A DNA stretch of 64,000 nt, taken from Pseudomonas alloputida. Lineage in GTDB: Bacteria; Pseudomonadota; Gammaproteobacteria; Pseudomonadales; Pseudomonadaceae. This document shows positions 28,883-38,568 of the stretch, piece by piece. Position 1 is the first letter of the stretch. Each line of letters begins with the position of its first letter. The position numbers were made by a program, and so were the translations under genes. The notes under the pieces are model-generated. The model saw nothing but the letters and a program-made list of their open reading frames with translations, was not told the DNA's origin and did not search any database. The stretch is from positions 1,151,501 to 1,215,500 of the forward strand of contig NZ_CP128540.1 in the NCBI RefSeq assembly GCF_021283545.2. Reading direction: 5' to 3'.

Positions 28883-30317
28883 GCGGCGCTGGCGCCTGCT
28901 GCCGCGCTCCTTGCTGGGGCGGATGCTGCTGCTGACCTTGCTGGTTGTCCTGCTGGCCCAGGGGTTGTCCAGCATTATCTGGGTATCTCAGCTGCGCGCC
29001 AGCCAGCTTCAGGGGCTGCGTGCCAGCGCCAGCAGCCTGGCGCATTCCATGAGTGCCAGCGTCAGTTACTTCCGCTCGCTGCCGGTGGCCTACCGGCCGC
29101 TGGTGCTCGACCAATTGCGCAGCATGGGCGGCACGCGTTTCTTCGTGTCGCTCAACGCCACGCCGCTGGACATGCAGGCACTGCCCGTCACCCCTCGCAA
29201 GCAGGCGGTGATCGATGTGTTTCAGCAGGTGCTGCACGAGCGCTTGGGTTCGCAGATGGAAATTTCCGTGGAGTTTGTCGGGCCTGACGACCTGCGCATC
29301 TTCAACAGCGGCCTCAAACTCGACGAGCTGCCGCGCTCATGGGCCCATTATTCGCTGACCTTGGAGCCGCTGAAACCCCCGGTACTGGTCACGCAGATCC
29401 GCTTGGGCGAGGGCGAATGGTTGTACATCGCCTCGCTGTTGCCCGAACCGTACACGGGGCTGGAAGCCGAACGCCTGCCGCGCCAGCAGATCGGCTTCAT
29501 CGTGCTGACCACGGCCTTGCTGTTGCTGTTCATCGGCTTGCTGGTGCACTGGCAAAGCTGGCCACTGAAGCGCCTGGCGCGGGCCGCCCGAGAGATGTCG
29601 CTGGGTGCCGATGTGGCGCCAGTGGCTGAAGCAGGCGGCAGTGAAGTGGTCGAGGTGAGCCGGGCATTCAACAGCATGCGCGAGCGTATCAGCCGTTACC
29701 TGACCGAACGCAGCCAGCTGTTCAGCGCCATTTCCCACGACCTGCGCACGCCGATCACCCGCCTGCGCCTGCGCGTCGAACTGCTGGAGGACGAGCGCCT
29801 GCAGGCCAAGTTCAGCCAGGACCTGGACGAGCTGGAGTTGCTGGTCAAAGGCGCCTTGCAGTGCGTAAAGGACACCGACATCCACGAAAACATCGAGCCG
29901 GTCGACCTTAACCAGGTGCTGGAGATTCTGGCCGAGCCTTACCTGGGCGATGGTCGCATCACCGTCGAGGGCCAGGCGCTGGCGCCATACCCGGGCAAGC
30001 CGCTGGCGTTGCGTCGCTGCATCGGCAACCTGATCGACAACGCCATCAAGTACGGCGAACGGGCGCGGCTGCGCATCATCGACGGGGCAGAGGGTTTTGT
30101 GCTGCAGGTGGATGACCAGGGGCCCGGGGTGCCGCAGCAGCAGCTGGAACAGGTGTTCGAGCCGCATTTCCGGCTGGCCGGGCAGCAGCAGGGGTATGGG
30201 CTGGGGTTGGGCATTGCGCGCAACATCGCCCATAGCCATGGGGGCGAGGTGAGCTTGCTGAACCTGCGGGAGGGCGGGCTGCGGGTGACCCTGTATCTGC
30301 CGCGGGGTATGGATTGA
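28863..30317 (+). CDS. gtsS: Sensor histidine kinase of the glucose two-component system
   Basis: A 484-residue inner membrane kinase. Membrane helices near 20-40 (LLLTLLVVLLAQGL) and 205-225 (FIVLTTALLLLFIGLLV) enclose a periplasmic sensor domain. A HAMP follows, then the H-box SHDLRTPITRLRLRVELLED (His near 288), N-box NLIDNAIKYGE, G1 DQGPGVP and G2 GYGLGLGIA. The ATG at 28863 overlaps the regulator stop; an in-frame ATG at 28842 is possible. It is directly followed by a large REP hairpin that probably ends or trims the transcript. Confidence 0.9.
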   Translation: MSAVRPERRWRLLPRSLLGRMLLLTLLVVLLAQGLSSIIWVSQLRASQLQGLRASASSLAHSMSASVSYFRSLPVAYRPLVLDQLRSMGGTRFFVSLNATPLDMQALPVTPRKQAVIDVFQQVLHERLGSQMEISVEFVGPDDLRIFNSGLKLDELPRSWAHYSLTLEPLKPPVLVTQIRLGEGEWLYIASLLPEPYTGLEAERLPRQQIGFIVLTTALLLLFIGLLVHWQSWPLKRLARAAREMSLGADVAPVAEAGGSEVVEVSRAFNSMRERISRYLTERSQLFSAISHDLRTPITRLRLRVELLEDERLQAKFSQDLDELELLVKGALQCVKDTDIHENIEPVDLNQVLEILAEPYLGDGRITVEGQALAPYPGKPLALRRCIGNLIDNAIKYGERARLRIIDGAEGFVLQVDDQGPGVPQQQLEQVFEPHFRLAGQQQGYGLGLGIARNIAHSHGGEVSLLNLREGGLRVTLYLPRGMD

Positions 30318-30324
30318 GTTTTTG

Positions 30325-30432
30325 GGGTGCCTGTGCGGGCTTCTTCGCGGGTGAACCCGCTCCTACAACGACCGAGTCAGGTTTGCGTCGTAGGAGCGGG
30401 TTCACCCGCGAAGAGGCCCGCACAGGCACCCA
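30325..30432. repeat. Large REP inverted pair
   Basis: Two REP copies extended by outer arms GGGTGCCTGTGCGGGC and GCCCGCACAGGCACCC make a 108-nt near-perfect inverted repeat just after the sensor kinase stop. The flanks are TTTT and AAAA, so it could act as a bidirectional terminator. Confidence 0.85.
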
Positions 30433-30532
30433 AAATGTCACTGCCCGGTGACAATCCCGTCGTCCTTCGTGACATCCGCCTTGACCCCGCTGGCTAGAAT
30501 TCGCAAACGACTGGCAAGGATCAAGCTGGCCC

Positions 30533-31783
30533 ATGACCCCCCTCAACCTGTATGTGAACAGTTGGCTCAATGCCCCGGCCCACACCGCCTGGCGCCTGGC
30601 TGAAGCACAGCGCCTGCTGGCCTTTGCCAAGGCCGCGAAACTACCCGACGGTTTCGGTAACCTGGATGCCAATGGGCAACTCGCCCCCGGTGCCCGTGCC
30701 GAAACCATCAACACCGCCCGCATGACCCATTGCTTTGCCCTGGCCCACCTGCAGGGCATCCCCGGTAGCCTGGCCTATGCCGAGCACGGTGTGGCAGCAC
30801 TGCGCGGTGCCATGCAGGATGCCACCCACGGCGGTTGGTTCGCCCATCCTGGCGGCCACGACGATAGCGGCAAGGCGGCGTACCTGCATGCCTTCGTCGC
30901 GCTGGCCGCCAGCTCGGCGGTGGTGGCCGGCGCTGTCGACGCCAATACGCTATTGGCAGACGCAATCCAGGTGATCGAAGCGCATTTCTGGAGTGAAGAC
31001 GAAGGTGCTCTGCGGGAAACCTTCTCCCGCGCCTGGCAGCTCCCCGAGCAGTACCGGGGCGCCAACAGCAACATGCACGCGACCGAGGCCTTCCTGGCGT
31101 TGGCAGACGTCACCGGCAACGGCCTGTGGCTGCAACGTGCCTTGCGTATCGCCGAACGCATCATCCATACCCATGCCACCGCCAACGGCTATCGGGTGAT
31201 CGAGCATTTCGATGTCCATTGGCAGCCGCTGCCGGATTACAACCTCGAACACCCCGCCGACCCCTTCCGGCCTTATGGCACTACACCCGGGCATGCCCTG
31301 GAGTGGGCGCGGTTGCTGTTGCACCTGGAAGCAAGCCTTGAACGGGCCGGCCTGTACGCCCCGCAATGGCTGCCGGACAGTGCCCGCGCATTGTTCGACA
31401 CAGCCTGCCAACAGGCCTGGAACGTCGATGGCGAACCGGGCTTCGTCTATACGCTGGACTGGGCTGATCGCCCGGTGGTGCATGCACGATTGCACTGGGT
31501 GCACGCTGAGGCTTGCGCGGCTGCGGCAGCCCTGTTGCAACGCACCGGCGAGGCGCATTACGAACAGTGGTACCGCTGCTGCTGGGGCTTTATCGCCAAC
31601 CATTTCATCGACCCCATTGGCGGCAGCTGGCACCACGAACTCGATGCGCACAACCAGCCGGCCGGGTCCCTCTGGCCGGGCAAGCCCGACCTCTATCACG
31701 CCTACCAGGCGCTGCTGCTGCCAGGTTTGTCCCTGGCACCCAGCCTGGCCAGCAACCTGGCCGGCAATGTAACCAAACGATGA
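30533..31783 (+). CDS. AGE-family sugar epimerase/isomerase
   Basis: A 416-residue alpha/alpha-barrel protein of the N-acylglucosamine 2-epimerase (AGE) family, close to bacterial mannose/fructose or YihS-type isomerases. Signatures include ARMTHCFALAHLQG near residue 62, the GGWFAHPGG segment near 101, and the late histidine regions GTTPGHALEWARLLL and KPDLYHAYQALLLPG. No signal peptide is seen, so it acts in the cytoplasm. Its place ahead of the gts transporter suggests a role with mannose, glucose or fructose, but the substrate cannot be read from sequence. It is separated from gtsA by about 100 nt. Confidence 0.85.
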   Translation: MTPLNLYVNSWLNAPAHTAWRLAEAQRLLAFAKAAKLPDGFGNLDANGQLAPGARAETINTARMTHCFALAHLQGIPGSLAYAEHGVAALRGAMQDATHGGWFAHPGGHDDSGKAAYLHAFVALAASSAVVAGAVDANTLLADAIQVIEAHFWSEDEGALRETFSRAWQLPEQYRGANSNMHATEAFLALADVTGNGLWLQRALRIAERIIHTHATANGYRVIEHFDVHWQPLPDYNLEHPADPFRPYGTTPGHALEWARLLLHLEASLERAGLYAPQWLPDSARALFDTACQQAWNVDGEPGFVYTLDWADRPVVHARLHWVHAEACAAAAALLQRTGEAHYEQWYRCCWGFIANHFIDPIGGSWHHELDAHNQPAGSLWPGKPDLYHAYQALLLPGLSLAPSLASNLAGNVTKR

Positions 31784-31866
31784 CATTCACGCATCGCTTC
31801 GTTACCTGACGAGGCGGGCACGCTGTTTAGACTTCATGCTACGCAAGCGATCGACTTGCACGGCAT

Positions 31867-31874
31867 AACAACAA
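31867..31874 (+). promoter_or_regulatory. Crc/Hfq-type A-rich motif before gtsA
   Basis: AACAACAA in the gtsA ribosome-binding region matches the AANAANAA motif bound by Hfq/Crc in pseudomonads. It lies just upstream of the AAAGG ribosome site and start codon at 31888. Confidence 0.5.
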
Positions 31875-31887
31875 GAAAGGTGCTCCG

Positions 31888-33174
31888 ATGAATTCCACGC
31901 TTCGTCTCGCTGCCGCAATTTCCTTTGCCTCGTTAATCCCCTTGGGTGCCCAGGCTGCTGACGCCAAAGGCAGTGTCGAAGTGGTGCACTGGTGGACCTC
32001 CGGTGGTGAAAAAGCGGCGGTCGATGTGCTCAAGGCCCAGGTCGAAAAAGACGGCTTCATCTGGAAGGACGGCGCCGTCGCCGGCGGCGGTGGTGCAACG
32101 GCCATGACCGTGCTCAAAAGCCGCGCAGTGGCCGGCAACCCGCCGGGCGTCGCGCAGATCAAAGGCCCGGACATCCAGGACTGGGCGGCCACCGGCCTGC
32201 TCGACGCCGATGTGCTCAAGGATGTGGCCAAGGAAGGAAAGTGGGACTCGCTGCTCGACAAGAAAGTGGCCGACACCGTGAAGTACGACGGTGACTACGT
32301 TGCCGTACCGGTGAATATCCACCGCATCAACTGGCTGTGGATCAACCCCGAGGTGTTCAAAAAAGCCGGCATCGACAAGGCGCCCACCACCCTCGACGAA
32401 TTCTACGCCGCCGCCGACAAGCTCAAGGCTGCCGGTTTCATCCCGCTCGCCCATGGTGGGCAACCCTGGCAGGACAGCACCGTGTTCGAAAGCGTGGTGC
32501 TGTCGGTGATGGGCGTCGATGGCTACAAGAAGGCCTTGGTCGACCTCGACAGCGCAACGCTGACCGGGCCGCAGATGGTCAAGGCGCTGACCGAGTTGAA
32601 GAAAGTCGCCACCTACATGGACCCGGACGGCAAGGGCCAGGACTGGAACCTGGAAGCCGCCAAGGTCATTAACGGCAAGGCCGGCATGCAGATCATGGGC
32701 GACTGGGCCAAGAGCGAATGGACCCTGGCGAAGAAAACTGCTGGCAAGGATTACCAGTGCGTGCCGTTCCCCGGTACTGACAAGTCCTTCCTGTACAACA
32801 TCGACTCGTTGGTGGTGTTCAAGCAGAACAACGCTGGCACCTCTGCTGGTCAGCAGGACATCGCCCGCAAGGTGTTGGGTGAGGACTTCCAGAAGGTCTT
32901 CAGCATCAACAAGGGTTCGATCCCGGTACGCAACGACATGCTTGCCGACATGGGCAAGTATGGTTTCGATGCCTGTGCTCAAACCTCCGCCAAGGACTTC
33001 CTGGCTGACGCCAAAACGGGCGGCCTGCAACCGAGCATGGCGCACAACATGGCCACCACGCTGGCCGTGCAGGGCGCGTTCTTCGATGTGGTGACCAACT
33101 ACATCAACGACCCCAAGGCCGACCCGGCCGATGCGGCGAAGAAGCTGGCGGCGGCTATCAAGGCTGCCCAGTAA
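31888..33174 (+). CDS. gtsA: Glucose/mannose ABC transporter substrate-binding protein
   Basis: A 428-residue periplasmic protein of solute-binding family 1. The signal peptide (about 1-23) ends at AQA before [17 protein letters not shown], the usual start of sugar-binding members. It delivers glucose to GtsBC. The gene begins the gtsABCD-oprB cluster and is followed by a REP pair before gtsB, which would protect the gtsA part of the mRNA. Length and the W-rich motifs ([20 protein letters not shown]) fit the family. Confidence 0.94.
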   Translation: MNSTLRLAAAISFASLIPLGAQAADAKGSVEVVHWWTSGGEKAAVDVLKAQVEKDGFIWKDGAVAGGGGATAMTVLKSRAVAGNPPGVAQIKGPDIQDWAATGLLDADVLKDVAKEGKWDSLLDKKVADTVKYDGDYVAVPVNIHRINWLWINPEVFKKAGIDKAPTTLDEFYAAADKLKAAGFIPLAHGGQPWQDSTVFESVVLSVMGVDGYKKALVDLDSATLTGPQMVKALTELKKVATYMDPDGKGQDWNLEAAKVINGKAGMQIMGDWAKSEWTLAKKTAGKDYQCVPFPGTDKSFLYNIDSLVVFKQNNAGTSAGQQDIARKVLGEDFQKVFSINKGSIPVRNDMLADMGKYGFDACAQTSAKDFLADAKTGGLQPSMAHNMATTLAVQGAFFDVVTNYINDPKADPADAAKKLAAAIKAAQ

Positions 33175-33178
33175 CGGC

Positions 33179-33273
33179 TGTTCGCGGGCACGCCCGCTCC
33201 CAGATGGGCCCTGCTCACCACTGTTCCTGGTCATGACGCCGGACCTGTGGGAGCGGGCTTGCCCGCGAAGCGG
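33179..33273. repeat. REP pair inside the gts operon
   Basis: Two inverted REP copies (GTTCGCGGGCACGCCCGCTC and GAGCGGGCTTGCCCGCGAAG) lie in the 133-nt gap between gtsA and gtsB. This resembles REP placement after other binding-protein genes, where it raises the amount of the first product over the membrane parts. Confidence 0.85.
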
Positions 33274-33307
33274 TGCGTAGCACCGCCACTACCTCGGGAT
33301 CCAATAC

Positions 33308-34216
33308 ATGACAACGACCACCGCCCAACTGCGGGCCTCACCCCTGGACGCGCTTCAGCGCTGGCTGCCCAAGCTGGTGCTGGCACCCAGCATGTTCATC
33401 GTCCTGGTGGGCTTCTACGGCTACATCCTCTGGACCTTCGTGCTGTCCTTCACCACCTCGACCTTTCTGCCCACCTACAAGTGGGCGGGCCTTGCGCAAT
33501 ACGCCCGTCTGTTCGACAACGACCGCTGGTGGGTGGCGAGCAAGAACCTGCTTCTGTTCGGCGGCCTGTTCATCGCCATCAGCCTGGCCATCGGTGTGTT
33601 GCTGGCGGTGCTGCTGGACCAGCGCATCCGTCGCGAGGGCTTCATTCGCACCATTTACCTGTACCCCATGGCACTGTCGATGATCGTCACCGGCACGGCC
33701 TGGAAGTGGCTGCTCAACCCGGGCATGGGCCTGGACAAGCTGCTGCGCGACTGGGGCTGGGAGGGCTTTCGCCTGGACTGGCTGATCGATCCCGACCGGG
33801 TGGTGTATTGCCTGGTGATCGCGGCCGTGTGGCAGGCTTCGGGCTTCATCATGGCCATGTTCCTTGCCGGCTTGCGTGGCGTCGACCCGTCGATCATCCG
33901 CGCTGCGCAGATGGATGGCGCCAGCCTGCCGCGCATCTACTGGACCGTGGTGCTGCCCAGCCTGCGCCCGGTGTTCTTCAGCGCGCTGATGATCCTCTCG
34001 CACATTGCCATCAAGAGCTTCGACCTGGTGGCGGCAATGACGGCCGGCGGCCCGGGTTACTCCTCCGACTTGCCGGCCATGTTCATGTACTCGTTCACCT
34101 TCAGCCGCGGCCAGATGGGCATGGGCTCGGCCAGCGCCATCCTGATGCTCGGGGCAATCCTGGCGATCCTCGTGCCTTACCTGTACTCGGAGCTGCGGAG
34201 CAAACGCCATGCATAG
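33308..34216 (+). CDS. gtsB: Glucose ABC transporter permease 1
   Basis: A 302-residue inner membrane permease of the MalF-like (CUT1) family with about six spans. The cytoplasmic EAA loop reads AAQMDGASLPRIYWTVVLPSLRP near residue 200, the contact to the ATPase GtsD. Length and order (binding protein, permease, permease, ATPase) are standard. It overlaps gtsC by 8 nt. Confidence 0.94.
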   Translation: MTTTTAQLRASPLDALQRWLPKLVLAPSMFIVLVGFYGYILWTFVLSFTTSTFLPTYKWAGLAQYARLFDNDRWWVASKNLLLFGGLFIAISLAIGVLLAVLLDQRIRREGFIRTIYLYPMALSMIVTGTAWKWLLNPGMGLDKLLRDWGWEGFRLDWLIDPDRVVYCLVIAAVWQASGFIMAMFLAGLRGVDPSIIRAAQMDGASLPRIYWTVVLPSLRPVFFSALMILSHIAIKSFDLVAAMTAGGPGYSSDLPAMFMYSFTFSRGQMGMGSASAILMLGAILAILVPYLYSELRSKRHA

Positions 34217-35054
34217 TCCTGTCGACAAGCCAGTGCTCAGCCTCAGCCGCATGGCCATCCATGCCGTGTTGCTGATCGCCGTGCTGCTGTATCTGGTGCC
34301 GCTGGTGGTGATGCTGCTGACCAGCTTCAAGACCCCCGAAGACATCACCACCGGCAACCTGCTGAGCTGGCCTGCAGTGATTACCGGCATAGGCTGGGTC
34401 AAGGCCTGGGGAGCGGTCAGCGGTTACTTCTGGAACTCGATCATGATCACCGTGCCCGCGGTGCTGATCTCCACCGCGATTGGTGCACTGAACGGCTATG
34501 TGCTGTCGATGTGGCGCTTCCGAGGTTCGCAACTGTTCTTCGGCCTGCTGCTGTTCGGCTGTTTCCTGCCGTTCCAGACCGTGCTGCTGCCGGCCTCGTT
34601 CACCCTCGGCAAGCTTGGCCTGGCCAGTACCACTGGTGGCCTGGTGCTGGTGCATGTGGTCTACGGCCTGGCCTTCACCACGCTGTTCTTCCGCAACTTC
34701 TACGTGAGCATCCCCGACGCGCTGGTCAAGGCCGCGCGGTTGGACGGTGCCGGGTTCTTCACCATCTTCCGCCGCATCATCCTGCCGATGTCCACGCCGA
34801 TCATCATGGTCTGCCTGATCTGGCAGTTCACCCAGATCTGGAACGACTTCCTGTTCGGCGTGGTGTTCTCCAGCGGCGATTCGCAACCGATCACCGTAGC
34901 CCTGAACAATCTGGTCAATACCAGCACCGGGGCCAAGGAATACAACGTCGACATGGCGGCAGCGATGATCGCTGGCCTGCCAACCCTGCTGGTCTACGTG
35001 GTGGCAGGCAAATATTTCGTGCGCGGGCTGACGGCCGGCGCGGTCAAGGGGTAA
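34209..35054 (+). CDS. gtsC: Glucose ABC transporter permease 2
   Basis: A 281-residue MalG-like permease with six membrane spans. Its EAA loop is AARLDGAGFFTIFRRIILPM near residue 175. The start codon lies inside the end of gtsB, so the two permeases are translationally coupled and likely made in equal amounts. It stops 3 nt before the gtsD start. Confidence 0.94.
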   Translation: MHSPVDKPVLSLSRMAIHAVLLIAVLLYLVPLVVMLLTSFKTPEDITTGNLLSWPAVITGIGWVKAWGAVSGYFWNSIMITVPAVLISTAIGALNGYVLSMWRFRGSQLFFGLLLFGCFLPFQTVLLPASFTLGKLGLASTTGGLVLVHVVYGLAFTTLFFRNFYVSIPDALVKAARLDGAGFFTIFRRIILPMSTPIIMVCLIWQFTQIWNDFLFGVVFSSGDSQPITVALNNLVNTSTGAKEYNVDMAAAMIAGLPTLLVYVVAGKYFVRGLTAGAVKG

Positions 35055-35057
35055 GCC

Positions 35058-36212
35058 ATGGCAACGCTCGAACTTCGCAATGTGAACAAGACCTACGGCA
35101 GCGGCCTGCCGGATACCCTCAAGGACATCCAGCTGTCGATCAAGGACGGCGAGTTCCTGATCCTGGTGGGCCCGTCGGGCTGCGGCAAGTCGACCCTGAT
35201 GAACTGTATCGCCGGCCTGGAGCAGATCACCGGCGGCGCCATCCTCATCGACGAACAGGACGTCAGTGGCATGAGCCCGAAGGACCGCGATATCGCCATG
35301 GTGTTCCAGTCCTATGCGCTGTACCCCACCATGAGCGTGCGTGAAAACATCGAGTTCGGCCTGAAGATTCGCAAGCTGCCCCAGGCCGCCATCGACGAGG
35401 AAGTGGCGCGGGTGGCCAAGTTGCTGCAGATCGAACACCTGCTGGCGCGCAAGCCGGCGCAGCTGTCCGGTGGCCAACAGCAGCGCGTGGCCATGGGCCG
35501 GGCATTGGCGCGGCGACCCAAGATCTACCTGTTCGATGAACCCCTGTCCAACCTCGATGCCAAGCTGCGGGTCGAAATGCGCACCGAAATGAAGTTGATG
35601 CACCAGCGCCTGAAGACCACCACGGTGTACGTCACCCATGACCAGATCGAGGCCATGACCCTGGGCGACAAGGTGGCGGTGATGAAGGACGGCATCATCC
35701 AGCAGTTCGGCACCCCGCAGCAGATCTACAACGACCCGGCCAACCAGTTCGTGGCCAGCTTCATCGGTTCGCCGCCAATGAACTTCATTCCGGTGCGTCT
35801 GGCCAGGCAGGATGGCCGCTTGCTGGCGCTGCTCGACAGCGGCCAGGCGCGCTGCGAACTGCCCTTGGGGGAGGCTGCTGACGCGCTTGAGGGGCGCGAG
35901 ATCATCCTCGGCATCCGCCCTGAGCAGATCGCCCTGGGCGCTGCTGACGGCAATGGTTTGCCGGCTATCCGCGCCGAGGTGCAGGTGACAGAGCCCACCG
36001 GGCCGGACCTGCTGGTGTTCGTCACGCTCAACCAGACCAAGGTGTGCTGCCGCCTGGCGCCAGATGTGGCGTGCCGGGTGGGTGACACCCTCAACCTGCA
36101 ATTCGACCCGGCCCGGGTGCTGCTGTTCGACGCCGCCAATGGCGAGCGCCTGCACCTGGCCAGTACTGGCGCAACCGCAAAGGACAACGTGGCTCACTTC
36201 AAAGGCCGTTGA
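35058..36212 (+). CDS. gtsD: Glucose ABC transporter ATP-binding protein
   Basis: A 384-residue ATPase of the MalK/UgpC type. Walker A is GPSGCGKST (about residues 37-45), the signature [17 protein letters not shown] lies near 135, and Walker B is IYLFDEP near 157; a switch histidine follows in YVTHDQ. The C-terminal 130 residues form the regulatory OB domain ([17 protein letters not shown]). It powers GtsBC. A short gap with a ribosome site connects it to oprB. Confidence 0.96.
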   Translation: MATLELRNVNKTYGSGLPDTLKDIQLSIKDGEFLILVGPSGCGKSTLMNCIAGLEQITGGAILIDEQDVSGMSPKDRDIAMVFQSYALYPTMSVRENIEFGLKIRKLPQAAIDEEVARVAKLLQIEHLLARKPAQLSGGQQQRVAMGRALARRPKIYLFDEPLSNLDAKLRVEMRTEMKLMHQRLKTTTVYVTHDQIEAMTLGDKVAVMKDGIIQQFGTPQQIYNDPANQFVASFIGSPPMNFIPVRLARQDGRLLALLDSGQARCELPLGEAADALEGREIILGIRPEQIALGAADGNGLPAIRAEVQVTEPTGPDLLVFVTLNQTKVCCRLAPDVACRVGDTLNLQFDPARVLLFDAANGERLHLASTGATAKDNVAHFKGR

Positions 36213-36227
36213 CTCGTCTACACCATC

Positions 36228-36235
36228 AATAAGAA
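36228..36235 (+). promoter_or_regulatory. Crc/Hfq-type A-rich motif before oprB
   Basis: AATAAGAA, continued by AAAGAGGACG, sits in the ribosome-binding region of oprB. It fits the AANAANAA pattern of Hfq/Crc targets. Confidence 0.45.
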
Positions 36236-36252
36236 AAAGAGGACGCAAAGGG

Positions 36253-37596
36253 ATGGAACAGCGCAAACGCATCAAGACACTGGGATCGTTGGCCTTGCTT
36301 GCACTTGTAGGCAGCAGCGGTACACAGGCTGCCGAGGCTTTTTCCAGCGAATCCAAATGGATGACCGGCGACTGGGGCGGCACCCGGACCGAGCTGCTGG
36401 ACAAGGGCTATGACTTCACCCTCGATTATGTGGGTGAGGTGGCTGGCAACCTGCATGGCGGCTACAACGACGACAAGACGGCACGCTACAGCGACCAGTT
36501 CGCCCTCGGCGCGCATCTGGACTTGCAGAAGATACTGGGCTGGCATGATGCCGAGTTCAAGCTGGCAATCACCGAGCGAAGCGGTCGCAACCTGTCCAAC
36601 GACCGCATCAGCGACCCGCGCGCCGGGCAGTTCAGCTCGGTGCAGGAGGTGTGGGGCCGTGGCCAGACCTGGCGCCTGACCCAGATGTGGATCAAGCAGA
36701 AGTACTTCGACGGCGCGCTGGACGTGAAATTTGGCCGTTTTGGCGAGGGCGAGGACTTCAACAGCTTCCCTTGCGACTTCCAGAACCTGGCCTTCTGCGG
36801 CTCGCAGGTGGGCAACTGGGTGGGCGGCATCTGGTACAACTGGCCGGTCAGCCAGTGGGCGCTGCGGGTGAAGTACAACATCACGCCGGAGTTCTTCGTA
36901 CAGGTCGGGGCCTTCGAGCAGAACCCTTCCAACCTGGAAACCGGCAACGGCTTCAAGCTCAGCGGCAGTGGTACCAAGGGGGCGATCTTGCCGGTGGAAG
37001 CGGTGTGGTCGCCCAAGGTCAATGGCCTGCCGGGCGAGTACCGCCTGGGTTACTACTACAGCACGGCCAAGGCTGACGATGTGTACGACGACGTCAACGG
37101 CAACCCGCAGGCGCTGACAGGTGAAGCCTTCAAGTCGCACTCCAGCAAGCACGGATGGTGGGTGGTGGCGCAGCAGCAGGTCACTGCCCATGGCGGCGAC
37201 GTCAACCGGGGCCTCAGCCTGTTCGCCAACTTCACCGTGCACGACAAGGCCACCAACGTGGTCGACAACTACCAGCAGGTGGGGCTGGTCTACAAAGGCG
37301 CTTTCGACGCCCGGCCCAAGGATGACATCGGCTTCGGCGTGGCGCGTATTCATGTGAATGACGACGTGAAGAAGCGCGCCGAACTGCTCAACGCACAGAG
37401 CGGCATCAACGATTACGACAACCCTGGTTTCGTGCCGCTGCAGCGTACCGAATACAACGCAGAGCTCTACTACGGCTTCCACGTTACCAACTGGCTGACC
37501 GTGAGGCCCAACCTGCAGTACATCAAGAGCCCTGGCGGGGTGGACGAGGTGGATAACGCGCTGGTCGCTGGCTTGAAGATTCAGTCGTCATTCTGA
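36253..37596 (+). CDS. oprB: Carbohydrate-selective porin OprB
   Basis: A 447-residue outer membrane porin. The signal peptide is about residues 1-27 (ending TQAAEA), and the mature start KWMTGDWGGTRTELLDKGYDF is the OprB family hallmark. The sequence ends in phenylalanine (IQSSF), the usual barrel-insertion signal. It admits glucose into the periplasm for GtsA. The ATG at 36253 has AAAGGG upstream; a longer frame overlapping gtsD is a shadow. It is 40 nt after gtsD. Confidence 0.95.
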   Translation: MEQRKRIKTLGSLALLALVGSSGTQAAEAFSSESKWMTGDWGGTRTELLDKGYDFTLDYVGEVAGNLHGGYNDDKTARYSDQFALGAHLDLQKILGWHDAEFKLAITERSGRNLSNDRISDPRAGQFSSVQEVWGRGQTWRLTQMWIKQKYFDGALDVKFGRFGEGEDFNSFPCDFQNLAFCGSQVGNWVGGIWYNWPVSQWALRVKYNITPEFFVQVGAFEQNPSNLETGNGFKLSGSGTKGAILPVEAVWSPKVNGLPGEYRLGYYYSTAKADDVYDDVNGNPQALTGEAFKSHSSKHGWWVVAQQQVTAHGGDVNRGLSLFANFTVHDKATNVVDNYQQVGLVYKGAFDARPKDDIGFGVARIHVNDDVKKRAELLNAQSGINDYDNPGFVPLQRTEYNAELYYGFHVTNWLTVRPNLQYIKSPGGVDEVDNALVAGLKIQSSF

Positions 37597-37693
37597 GGCA
37601 ACTTGTTGTAAATTTACGCCAATCCATTTTCGGTTCCCGGCACCCACTGGTCTGCAGTGGGTGTTGGGGATAGGCCGAGACAGCGCTATCTCA

Positions 37694-37701
37694 AACAACA
37701 A
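37694..37701 (+). promoter_or_regulatory. Crc/Hfq-type A-rich motif before the aldose epimerase gene
   Basis: AACAACAA, followed by GAGCTCTGA and the start codon at 37714, is identical to the motif before gtsA and lies in the ribosome-binding region. Confidence 0.45.
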
Positions 37702-37713
37702 GAGCTCTGAACC

Positions 37714-38568
37714 ATGCCCGAACATCCGCTCCATCGCTTCTTCTCCTCGCAGCGGCCCCGGCCGACATTCGAGTGGGAGCGTTATCAGCAGCGCGATGTC
37801 CTGATCATCGACCACCCCCGTTGCCAGGCGGTGTTCAGCCGCCAGGGCGCGCAGTTGCTGCACTTTCAACCAGCGGGTGAACGGCCGTGGCTGTGGTGCG
37901 CCGAACAGTGGCCGCAGGTGGGGGCGATCCGCGGTGGTGTGCCGGTGTGCTGGCCCTGGTATGGCCGTCATCCCAGCGAAGACCTGTGGCCGGCCCACGG
38001 TTGGGCGCGGTTGCTGGACTGGAAGCTGGTGGACAGCCGTGAGGACGAGGAGGGCGTGACCCTGAAATGGCGGCTGGACCTGTGCGACTGGCAGGTCGAC
38101 CTGCATGCCCGGCTGGGTAGCCGCATGGAGCTGAGCCTGAGCACCGAACATCAGGACAGCGAACCCTGCCAGTTGAGCCATGCGCTGCTGGCGTACTGGC
38201 GCATCAGTGACGTGTCCGAGATAGCGCTGTCTGGTCTGGAAGACATCGAGGGCTACGACCGCCTCAACCGTCAGGCTTGCCGTGAAGATGGCGCGCTGAA
38301 GCTCAAGGGCGGCTGCCAGAAGGTCTACCCCGGTACGCCACGGGTGCAATTGCAGGGCCCGGCCTGGCAGCGCGAGCTGTGCATCGATACCGGTGACAGC
38401 GACGACACCGTGGTCTGGCACCCTGGCAATCGCCCGCTGATGGGGGTGACCGGCCGCGAGTCGCAGCGTTTTGTCTGCGTCGAGGCGACCAGTGGCAGTG
38501 GCGAAGGCCTGAGCCTGGCACCTGGGCAGCGTGCGCACCTGCGTTTGCAGGCGCACCGGCTCAGTTGA
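37714..38568 (+). CDS. D-hexose-6-phosphate mutarotase (YeaD-like aldose epimerase)
   Basis: A 284-residue aldose 1-epimerase superfamily protein of the YeaD type, which interconverts alpha and beta glucose 6-phosphate in the cytoplasm. Family segments [14 protein letters not shown] (near residue 90), [11 protein letters not shown] and the late [21 protein letters not shown] are present. No signal peptide is seen. It provides the beta anomer for Zwf and lies between oprB and the convergent hexR gene, overlapping the hexR end by 8 nt. Confidence 0.9.
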
